Shown in pieces: positions 23,666 to 33,090 of a DNA stretch of 64,000 nucleotides (its first letter is position 1; each line of letters starts with the position of its first letter). The stretch spans positions 558,001 through 622,000 of the forward strand of contig BCIK01000001.1 in the NCBI GenBank assembly GCA_039545295.1. The letters run 5' to 3'. A program made the translations under genes and the position numbers. Source of the stretch: Udeniomyces pyricola. Its lineage: Eukaryota; Basidiomycota; Tremellomycetes; Cystofilobasidiales; Mrakiaceae. The notes beneath the pieces are model-generated. The model saw only the letters and a list, made by a program, of their open reading frames with translations. It was not told where the DNA came from and ran no database searches.

Positions 23666-25506
23666 TCAATACCAAGCGACGGCATGGAGGAGGTGATGGG
23701 GGAACCGAGCCCGGTGGTCCTCGAGCAAGGCTTCAATCTCTTCGTCTGGATCGGCCGAGGCGTCCAACTTTTTGAAAAGGGGAAGAAGGGGAGCACATGG
23801 ACGGGCGGAGGAGGGAGAGGGGTTTGGAGGGAGAGAGAGAGAGAAGGGGAAACAAGGAGGCTCGGTCAGCCTAACTCCATGAAGGATCACAGCAAAAAAA
23901 CGTCCAATCGAAATCAATCCGATCTCTTTCTCCTCTTCACTCCAATCAAGACGATAAAGAAAAAAGATCAAGAAAGAGCGAAAGAAAGCGAAAGAGAGAA
24001 AAGGGGGGTTAGACAACAACTGACTTTGACGCATAGATCCTGGATGGCCCGACCGGCAATGAGGGCCTCTTCGTGGTTGTCCTTGATCTCGACGTTGATG
24101 ACGTGCACGCGACGGTTCATCTCACCCCCTCGGTTCATCAAATCTGTTGGGGGTTTTTTTTTTCATTATTGTATAGGGAGAAAGAGAGACATGTAGATGA
24201 GACATGAATTAGATGGGCAAGAAAGAAGGGGGGGTTGGGAGTTCAGACCAAGGCATTTGAGAAAAAAAAAAAAAAAGGATCAGGTTCATTCTATTACCCT
24301 CGGAGACTCTTCACTCAGCCTTGCCGTCACTCAAACAGACTCAACACCAATCAAACGAGGTCGGCAAAGCGAGGAGAAGAAAAAAAGACAAGAACCTCAC
24401 CTTCACATACGGCATCAAAGCAACGTTCTTCGCACGTCACCACGATATCTGGGACGGTCGTCGTATTGTGCCAGCGCTCGGGGGCGCGCTTGATCTTGCG
24501 GTTGCGGTCAATCATTGGTAGGAGGCCGTTGGACGTGTACCTTCCGATGCAACGAAAGGAACCAGTCACATAAGAAGAAGGTGACCGAAATGAGGGACAA
24601 GGAGTCTGTCAGTTTGAACGCAAAGTAGATGAAAAAAGGACCTGAGACGAGGCACCGTCCAGGCAAGGGAAACCCCCTTCTCTGTTCGGACGTGACGTTT
24701 TTTTTTTGATCGTCATCACTTTCGATCTCAGCTCAACTCAAGTCATCTCGCCTCATTGCCTGTTCATCTGCCTATCGTCCCATCGTTACAACTTACAGGT
24801 TGCGATCCTTGGCGATGAGATCCTGGTAGATATCTTCGTATGGCGTCCCAAAGGGATATATGTTGGGCTTATCGATCGCTGGTCCAGGCAGACGAACGGC
24901 CGATCCCGTTCCGGATGAGACGACTTGAAGACCAGCAGACGCGAGCGTCAAGTGAGCTTGCATCGATCGGTTCTAAAGCACGGAGAAACACGTTGAAAGC
25001 ACAAGGTGTACAAGATGATAGTGGGAAGGATCAGTGAGGTTATGCATCGGAGCGATTACGATCGAGTTCGCAAGGAGTCAAGAGTGGTGGGTATGTATAT
25101 GCACCTGGTTCGACGCGCACACAACGCAGAAGAGAAGCCGAGACGAGGCCGTTGAGTCGTCAAACGGTGGGGGCACGATGGGTGTGACGGAAGAGGAAGT
25201 GAGTGCGGTTGTCGAGGAAGACGAAGAAGAGGCTTGGGGAAGGAGACCGGGTTGAACCCGAGCCATACGAGGATCATTTGGTGCTGGTTGCTGCTGCTGC
25301 TGATGTGAAGGCGGTACTTGGAAGGGTTGTTGCTGCTGCTGTGGCTGCTGCTGTGGCTGCTGCTGTGGCTGGTGCTGTTGCTGCTGCTGTGGCTGCTGCT
25401 GTGGCTGCTGCTGTGGCTGCTGCTGTGGCTGCTGCTGTGGCTGTTGCTGTTGCTGCTGCTGTGGCTGCTGCTGTGGCTGCTGCTGTGGCTGCTGCTGTGG
25501 CTGCTG

Positions 25507-25539
<33 letters not shown>

Positions 25540-25794
25540 ATAAGATGGATTCTGATGCTGTTGATACGGTGGTTGTTGATACGGTGGTTGTTGGTACCCG
25601 GGTTGCTGATGCTGATATGGTGGCTGGGCCTGCTGCACCTGGGGTGGTTGCTGACCGTAGAACGGCGGTGGGGTCGGGGATTGCGAAGGTGGGTTGGAAG
25701 CGAGATGGGCTCTTCTTGGGTCGATGCGAGCCCCGTTCTGGTATGGATCTCGGGTAGGAGCTGGGGCGTTGTAGCGAAGGCGAGGATCCGACAT
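23666..25794 (-). CDS. SSU72: SSU72 RNA polymerase II CTD phosphatase with Q-rich N-terminal extension
   Basis: Five exons, 25105-25794, 24797-24972, 24401-24540, 24031-24143 and 23666-23767, total 1221 nt, 406 residues; the family is usually near 200. The phosphatase core starts at about residue 221 with FCVVCASNQ joined to NRSMQAH, giving the CX5RS P-loop (Cys226, Arg232). It continues with [66 protein letters not shown] and the terminal [10 protein letters not shown]. Known SSU72 removes phosphate from CTD Ser5/Ser7 and acts in 3'-end processing with CPF. The extra N-terminal 215 residues are Pro/Gln-rich with long Gln runs, continuous in exon 1 with the P-loop. The ATG at 25794 ([13 protein letters not shown]) is the only in-frame start before the core. 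Confidence 0.92.
25322..25545. repeat. CAG/CTG microsatellite encoding the SSU72 poly-Q tract
   Basis: About 220 bp of CTG-rich trinucleotide repeat, mostly units of three CTG plus TGG on the + strand. On the coding (-) strand this reads as repeated Gln-Gln-Gln-Pro with longer pure Gln runs near 25519-25540. Confidence 0.95.
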
Positions 25795-26449
25795 GGGTTC
25801 TGCTGCAGACGAGATGCAAGAAGTATCAAGCGGTCAAGCGCGGCGTCGTCGACGCGTCAGCCAAGCCCGTTCAGTCAGAGCGAAACATAACGGGACATGA
25901 TCCGGTGCGTGTAGATGAGTGATGAGTAGTGTGAAGAGCGAATGATTCAGTAGTATCTGAAAAGCTCAGCATGCGAGCCCTGATTGGAAACCCGTCTCGC
26001 TCCCATGCCCCTTCCTCGGTCGCGGGTTTAGGCGGAGGTGGGGTCGAGAGCGAAGGAAGGGCCATGAAGGGCCCGTTGAAGACTTGGTTGTATTTGTCGT
26101 CATGATGACTCGCGCTTGACATGTTGGTTGATAGGTGGGTGTTGAGAGTGATGACTAACCTGGAAAGAGCTGGGATGGTGTGAGGGTGACGATTTGGGTG
26201 GTTGATGACTAGACGCGCTTGCCAGAAACGGGTGGGTGTCGTGATGTATAAACGCGTGTGGTCGGTCGAGGTTACGCGACCATCCACGTATAGATCGCGA
26301 TACTCGAAGCTCGATATACGATACTCCATCAGTATAATATCATCCATTGCACCCTCAGACTTCCCTCCCTAGCATCAACCCGCCTAACTTACCAAGACCC
26401 TACTAGCACTACCCTCACCTCTACTCCACATTATCCCACACTCTCGCTC
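25795..26449. promoter_or_regulatory. Divergent promoter between SSU72 and the E2 gene
   Basis: 655 bp between divergent starts. It contains a small minus-strand ORF (25871-26122, described separately). TA-rich sequence lies around 26240-26345. Confidence 0.5.
25871..26122 (-). CDS. Small ORF upstream of SSU72, uncertain
   Basis: An 83-residue frame starts MSSASHHDDKYNQVFNGPF and contains LSTPPPPKPATEEGAWERDG before ending at 25871. It could be an upstream ORF in the SSU72 leader, a small gene, or chance. I tested joining it to SSU72: the acceptor just before the SSU72 ATG (CTGCAG) and the donors available in this ORF do not give a clean in-frame fusion. Start codon and composition are gene-like, but no family is recognised. 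Confidence 0.25.
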   Translation of the reverse strand: MSSASHHDDKYNQVFNGPFMALPSLSTPPPPKPATEEGAWERDGFPIRARMLSFSDTTESFALHTTHHSSTRTGSCPVMFRSD

Positions 26450-28274
26450 ATGAGCTTTGGCTATACGACTACCCGCATCTCGGCTCCCTCCTCGGTCAGC
26501 ATGCTGCCACGTCCTGTCCCTCTCCCCTCTTAGCCTGCCGCGGTAACCTGATGCTAGATTCTTTGCTGCTCTACCCCTTTCACATGTAGACTGCCGTCAA
26601 GAGAATCAAAAAAGAGATTGCAGGTCTCGAGAAAGAGTCCGAAAGTACACTGGGAGGGATAGAGCTCAAACCATCCGACTCTGACATCACCAAGTCGGTC
26701 TTTCCTCTGCTCCCGCACAGTCCTCCGTTGACCGCGTGGTTGCTCATACAGACAATGGATGCCTAACCATGTTTATCACAATGCTTCTTGGTACTATAGG
26801 TGGGCTTGTATGATGCCTGGACCCGAAGGCAGCGTGTATGAAGGGGGTGTTTTTGAGGTACGTCGGCCCCGATCTGTTATGGATAGAATCCATCCCGACT
26901 TCCTCAACCTGCCTTGTCGTCTTATTCTCATCCTCAACTGAATATCTCTTATGGCCCGTCTCCGTACTGTCGCCTTTTGTTTCAATGTCAACAACAGATT
27001 GCGATTCAACTCCCGAGCGACTACCCTTTCTCTGCTCCTCGGCTCCAGTTCCTCACCAAGATCTACCACTGCAACATCGCTGAGTGTGTAGCAGTCCCTT
27101 GCGACCTATCCTATCGACTTGGTCTCTGGCATGGGAGACTGATGAGCCCTTAATTTCCTTTCCATTCAAAAGTTCAGGAGCAATTTGCCTAGATATGTAA
27201 GTCATGTGGTTGGCATTCCGTTCGCATGGTCTTGCCTCCTTTTGTCCCCCCCCCCCCTTCCTCTCGCTGACGCCGCCCTTACGCGTCCGCCGCATAAACC
27301 CCCTTCTGCATGTTCCCCCTTTCAGCCTCAAGAACTCATGGTCCCCTGCACTCTCCCTCCTCAAAGTTATTCTCTCTCTCTCATCGCTTCTGACGGATCC
27401 CAATCCCAGTTGCGTTAAACCCCCTCTTTGATGCTGTCTCCTGTTTTGCCCTTCCTCCGAACACCCGACGAACCTGTTTCGCTTATGCCCGATCTGCCTC
27501 AATCTTCTCCCCCTTTTTTTTCGATTCAAACCTGGGGACGTGTTTCATATACTCAGGTGACCCTCTCGTACCGCATATAGCGCATCTTCTTCTGCACAAC
27601 AAGACGATGCATGATCAGACGGCTCGCGAGTGGACCAAGACGTGCGTAAGGGTTTCTGGTCGTGTGACCTTCCTTTGAGCTTACGACACATCTGACTCTA
27701 TCCTTTTCTATTTTGTTTTGATCTGTTGTGCACTGGATTGATCGCGCGCGATACCCACCCACATAACGATGCACTGACCTTTTACATACCTCCCCTTTAC
27801 ACCTCTCATTGTACTGTTTTCGCTCAAACCTGTCTTTCTAACTCCCTTAGTTATGCTCAACCGAAACCAAAACCTACGGCTCCCAAGACCGCTTCTCCTG
27901 CTCCACCGACATCCACCTCTCTCACAGGTTCCTCGACTGGATCGGCACGAAGCAACTTGTCTCCTCGTCCGCCGCCACCACCTCCAACCGTGTCGTCGTC
28001 TTTGGCGTCGTCCTCATCCGCAGGGGTTGCTCAAAGCTCGAGCATGCATGGTTCTCCTCAAAATAGCCATAACAACGTTCCTGGTGGCGACAATGTTCAG
28101 GCGGCACCGAAACGGAAGCGGGCCTCGATGGTCGTTGGATCGACGACGGACGAGACCCCGATTGAACTTTCCGATTCGGAGGGGGAAGACGAAGGGGATA
28201 AAAACGTCAAGAAGGCAAAAGCTCAGAATGCTGGGGCTACCTCGAGCGGGAACGTGATTGAGCTGGATGATTGA
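26450..28274 (+). CDS. Ubiquitin-conjugating enzyme E2 with C-terminal SIM-like tail
   Basis: Eight exons, 26450-26494, 26590-26693, 26800-26857, 26998-27083, 27173-27196, 27326-27408, 27557-27641 and 27851-28274, total 909 nt, 302 residues. The UBC core is complete: AVKRIKKEIAGLEKE, MPGPEGSVYEGGVFEIAIQL, DYPFSAPRLQFLTKIYH, ADSGAICLDILKNSWSPAL with the active Cys, and LLTDPNPSDPLVP. The usual HPN motif reads HCN here. After about residue 160 there is a disordered extension of 140 residues, Pro/Ser-rich, then KRKR, DETPIELSDSEGEDEGD, KNVKKAK and a terminal NVIELDD. The two hydrophobic-acidic segments resemble SUMO-interacting motifs, suggesting nuclear action near sumoylated targets (inference). 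The core resembles the UBC4/UBE2D and UBC1 groups; which one cannot be settled by eye. Confidence 0.88.
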
Positions 28275-29335
28275 TGGGTTGGTTGGTTGGTTGGTTGAGC
28301 GGTTGAGTGTCTGTTTGGCGGGGAGGAATGACACAAAGAGGGGCTGAGGTCGAGAGGGAGTCGGAGAGTGTGAGGGTGCAACCGGCGCAGGTTGTTTACT
28401 TTCAACTGATTTCTTTTTCTTGAGAGATAGCGGGACGGGGACGGGAGGGGGAAGGGGGGGGGGAGAAGGGGTAGCGGGATTCGGGCAGAGGGTATGACTG
28501 GTTTGTGTTCCATGCTATTTTGCTTTCACTCGGACCCCACGTGAATGTACTCCTTTCTGGTTGGTTCTTCACTTGACAAACAAAGATGAGGAAGCACGGA
28601 AGAGAAAGAGAAAACCATTGGGCATGCAAGCACCGAGCTTGTGAAGAAAGAGGAGTTCGAATCAAACGGGAGAGTATACATCGCAAGAGCCTCAAAGGGG
28701 AAATAGGGGAAATATGTACTACTACTACTACTACCACTACCACTACTGTATAGATCTATGACGAGTGAGTTCGTGGTTGATACGCGATAGGTTAACGGGA
28801 CCGAATGAACGAAATAGTACGGTGGGCGCTCGCGAGCGATAATCGACCGAGTCAAAGACGAAAACTACTAGCTATAGCTAGGTTGGGAAGCGTATGTACG
28901 AGATAGAGAGGGGGCGAATGGAGTCGTGGTTGGAACTGCAACCCATGTGATGTGTTTTTGGATGTGCCAAAGGTTCTGGAGCAAGATACGAGCGGAGATA
29001 TAGGGATGAAAAAGAACAGAAGAAGAAGCAGACAAGAGTAGAAAAAGGGAGGAGAAAAGGAGAAAAGGGAGCAGCAGCAGGCAGAGCAAGAATAGAAGCA
29101 GTGAGAGCAACGATGAGGAGAGACAGCGGCGATGAGAAGCGTAGAGGGAGCAAAGGGGAAACTAGAAAACGATGAAAGAGAAGTCAAGGCCCAAGAGATG
29201 AAAAGAGAATAAAAATGGAAGAAAAAGAAGACGGGACTCAAGCACGAATATGGAACGGAAAGGGACAAGAACCAAGCGAAGGCAGGAAGGAAGGAAGGAA
29301 GAGGGCAAGGCCAGCTTTGTTTAAGGCGTGGTTGG
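28275..29335. other. Convergent 3' region of the E2 and WOPR genes
   Basis: 1.06 kb. It includes a GGTT tandem repeat just after the E2 stop (28276-28297), a G-rich stretch (28440-28468) and an ACT/ACC trinucleotide tract (28717-28746). Long minus-strand frames across 28850-29380 are Ser/Phe/Leu low-complexity readings of purine-rich DNA and are not supported as genes. The A-rich 29150-29300 part may be WOPR 3' UTR. Confidence 0.5.
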
Positions 29336-31562
29336 TCAGATATGGATATGGAACTGATCGAGTTGGAAGCAGTCGTAGTCAAGCCGGGTGGATAGGGCTG
29401 GTACGGACGAGGGCGAAACGTCTGGGAGAGGTGGGAGGATTATGGCGTTGTGGGATGAGCAGGATGTATATGAAGCATGAGAAACTGGCGCCATCAAAGG
29501 TGGCTGGGAGACGGGAGGCGAGGAAGGAAAGGTGGGGAAGTATGTTGTTTGCATCATGTCGCCCGAGGAGAACGGGCGGTCCATGCAAGACGACGGAAGG
29601 GAGAGCGAGCGATGAGCGGGCAACATAGCCGATGTCGTGAGGGAACGTCGCGTCTGATAAGGAACGAGTCGAGGCGCCGATACGAGGGGTCGAGTAGAGG
29701 AAGAATGGCTAACGCTGTCGAATGAGGGCGTCGGTGAGGCAAGTAGAGAGTGAGACCGTCTCGAACGGTAGACGTAGGGTCGAGGCTGCTGCTCCTGATG
29801 CTGCTGCCGCACACTGCCGCTGGTGCTGCTACTACCGCTGCTACTGTGAGTCATCCCTCGACTTCGAGGTCGATGGCTCACGTTCGACCGGAGATCTGAT
29901 ATCGAGCTGAGCTGAAACGATGAGACTTGAGATCGAAGATCGTCCTCTTGGGTTGGCGTCAACGCTTCGTCCTGCTGCTCGGACGTCGGAGATCCTCGTC
30001 TAGATCCCAGACTTTCGCTTCCACTCTCACTTGCACCACTTGTAGAGTATCGTCTCTCATTGTAGTCTGAGAATCCGCTATGTCGAGGAGATTCTAATCC
30101 TGTCTTGATGGTTGAAGCCGAGACAACCGTGGTGGTAGACGTGGACGACGCCTGGAACTTCGTTCGGTCGTGATGGGACTGGTTCGAGCGAGAAGGGGGA
30201 AGATCACTCTGGACACGTCGACGGGCATTGATGTTACTGTCCCAGAGTGAGAGGTCAAAACGGTCGTAGGCGGCGTTACAAGAAGGGCGTTGGAGGTTGG
30301 GGACAGATCGGGCGCGAAAGTAGGCAATCAGGTGGAATTTGCGAGGCAGTTGGTTTGGCAGCTAAACGAACGGTTTGAAAGGATAGTGCATAGGTCAGAA
30401 AAACTTTTGTTCGAGCAGTAAACGAAGAAGAAGCGACCAACCCAGGGCACTCACTCTGAGAACGGTGCTGAATGCTGTGCAGAGGGTAGGAAGAGTCGAA
30501 GCGAAAGTAAAACAGGGACTAGAGGTCAGTCGGTCAAGGCCGAAAAAGGAGGAATAACCTTTCTTCATGGTCGCTGCCGAAATGACGGCATGTATGTATG
30601 TCATGAGCAGGACCCACTCTGCTTGATCAGCCCATCATTTAGGCGACGGGTCCTATAGTTGACCGCGGAGGAAGCGGTGCATAAAGTCGACCGGCCAAGG
30701 AAGGAAAGCAAGGACCAGAAAGGAAGAGGTGGTCGGTCACGCAGAGGATTATTAGGTTCGAGCTATCTCCGACCACATCGGTCAGCGCGTATGTCAAGAA
30801 AGGATCGTTCACGTACGAGCCTGCGTCCGGGTAGAGTTCATCGTAGGCAAGAAAATCTCCTGAGACTCTGGGGTATCAAAGAAATGGATATAGGATATAG
30901 GTCAACCATTAGCATACATGGCACCGTCAAAGTGGCGAAAGAAACGAAGCGCGCGCAATGAGCCAGATTAAGCGTGATCAGGTCTAACCGGCTACAACTG
31001 TATCGCCGGCCGTCGGTCCATCGGCACATGCCGCTCTCCTCTGTTCCGATGGAGAGACACCGAGGAAAGAAGTAGCGGTGGCGTGAGACCGGAAAAAAAA
31101 AACACAAAACGCGTAGAGGAGGTGAAAATACTGTTTAGCGGCATGAACGGCGGCTCGAAGGGGGGAAAGGGTACTCGGCATCGGTTTAAAGCGTGAGGAA
31201 TGGGGCCGGCGCACACACCTTCTTCGAACACAAATATGCGACCATTGTCCACCATGGAACGTTCTGCCTTGGTCAGCCGCCGGGTCACGCGGGGGAGAAT
31301 TCCTTGCCTAACACCTTCGAGCAGTCTCAGGCTGCCGAGGATGGAAGAGGGGAGAGAAGGGCAGAGAAGGAAGCACAAGCAAGCGAAAAAAAAAAAGAGC
31401 GCAGAAGCGTCAGCGCAGCAGGTATGAAGGGAGATGACTGATCGCATGGGAGCTCGTGGAGAAACCGACGAGATACGTGATGCCAGGACTTAGGGGGACG
31501 AAAACATGAAGCAAAACTTACCAGTCGTCAACACTCTTGAGATACGTTCCAGAGGCTATCAT
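29336..31562 (-). CDS. WOPR-domain transcription regulator (Gti1/Pac2/Wor1 family)
   Basis: Eight exons, 31522-31562, 31219-31331, 30989-31040, 30817-30867, 30618-30652, 30559-30573, 30455-30474 and 29336-30361, total 1353 nt, 450 residues. The WOPR domain fills the N-terminal third: YLKSVDDCLRLLEGVRQG, ILPRVTRRLTKAERSMVDNG, RIFVFEEEESGMCRWTDGRR, SGDFLAYDELYP, RLNDGLIKQTTMKK and LPRKFHLIAYFRARSV. Every motif needed splicing to appear, and all phases close. Known members bind DNA directly and act as master switches of morphology and development. The C-terminal 300 residues are Ser/Pro/Gln-rich with no fold seen. The ATG at 31562 lies only a few residues before the domain, so extra upstream exons are possible. 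Two exons are very short (15 and 20 nt). Confidence 0.88.
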
Positions 31563-33090
31563 CGATGAGGAAAGGATGAAGCACGGGAAGCAGCGTTGAA
31601 ATGGAAAGGGAACGCCCAGGAGATAGACAAGAAACCTATCGAGTGAGCGAGCGTCCAGGACATCATGACTCTCTTGACAGAGAGGACGTGACAGATAGTG
31701 TAGATTCAAACTCATACCGGTCGGCAACTGTACGCCAGTCATTTTTGAGGAGAAGACCGGGAGATAACGTCGGTGGAAGGGGAAGAGGCACTGGTGGCGA
31801 GTGGTTGTTGAAGATCTCTCTTGGCCGGCAGGAGCACGAATGGAAGCTTGAAGTACGGGAGGAGGGTGGACGGTAGTTGTGGGCAAGGAGCAGGCCGGGA
31901 CGAGTACTGAGCTTGAATGACGATCTAAGAGGAGGGCGATCGAGCCGGTAAGAAAGGGGTGAAGAAGATGATCAAACAAAAGGAGGCGAAAATCCAGGGG
32001 ATCCTTCGGCGTGGTCCCGGTGCGGGTTGCTCGGGCCTGTTGCGCCTCTTTCACCGGTCCGCGCGGAGGAGGTCTCTCTTGGGTGGGGCGCATATGCTCG
32101 CGTGGCGACGTGCCAACCGAGATGGCCGTTTGGATGCTCAAAGGGAAACCTAGACCGAACTAGCGAATTAGCGAACCGAAGAAAAGTGAAAGAGAAAGAC
32201 GATGCGCGATGCAGACCCATTTATGCATCTATCCACCTATGAGGACATCTACGCGCTTGCGGGCCAGCAGCTCAAAGAAAGTAAGCGCGAATGAATCCAA
32301 GTAAGGCCCTCGCCCTCAATGCTTTCTAATTGCTCTCCTGGGACAGGGAACGTTTCTTCTCAGCTTCATTGCACTCAATGGATGTTCTCTCAATCAGCCG
32401 CACATATATGCATTCATCAAATTTGCAGCCACCTAGCTAGACTTTGCCACCTGACTCGTGTCAACTCTTTCTCACGCGTCCAGCTTGGTAGACGATGGAG
32501 CAGCATCGATTATCAAGCAACTATGGTCATCATCATACATCGCGCTATATCATCCGACCCGCTCGGAGCGAGCTGAACGTATTCACACGTTGACGTCGGA
32601 GCTCGGAAGTTCGGAGGAAGGGCACCTCGATCATCAACAAAGAAGAAATCTCCGTAACGTGCAACGTGCAACGCGCGCAGATCCGAGATCCCTGGAACGA
32701 AATTCAAAATGCCTCTTCTTACGCACGAAAGCATAAACATATACAGACTAAAAGAGGAGAAAAAGACGTTGCGCCACCGTGCATCGAACAGGGCATGTCC
32801 ATGTACCATCGATCTCTATAACGTTATCATACCGCCACCACCACCAGCCCGAACTCCGACGGTTCGGACAGCAAGCCGCGACTGCCATCGTTTTCGGTCT
32901 TCTCCGGACCGTGCAAAGACGCCACCAACTCGCGAACAGCTCCCAGCGTTTGATCGTGCCGCTTATAAGGCGAGTCCTGTTGCGAGGATAGAAGGTATCA
33001 AAGCAGACAAAAGAAACAGCTTAACGAACATAGAACAAGCACCCGGAGTGATACAGATAGACTCCATGCGAGCGAGTGATCGAAGATCGA
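31563..33090. promoter_or_regulatory. Long region upstream of the WOPR gene, downstream of ATE1
   Basis: 1.5 kb between two same-strand genes, the longest gap in the window. Short minus-strand frames at 31600-32150 are gene-like in composition but share no family motif. A long leader and promoter are usual for WOPR regulators. No structured element recognised. Confidence 0.45.

Noticed and set aside
25203..25890. Long plus-strand and alternative-frame ORFs over the CTG repeat (poly-Leu, poly-Ala/Val, poly-Ser)
   Set aside because: They are shadow readings of the SSU72 poly-Q repeat. Only the minus frame that runs into the phosphatase P-loop has homology.
28852..29382. Minus-strand 176-residue ORF rich in Ser, Phe and Leu
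   Set aside because: It reads a purine-rich tract in the WOPR 3' region, with no splice logic or domain.
29336..31562. First impression that the minus-strand gene was a UPF0590/DUF1769 protein
   Set aside because: Rebuilding the exons revealed ILPRVTRRLTKAERSM and CRWTDGRR, which are WOPR signatures.
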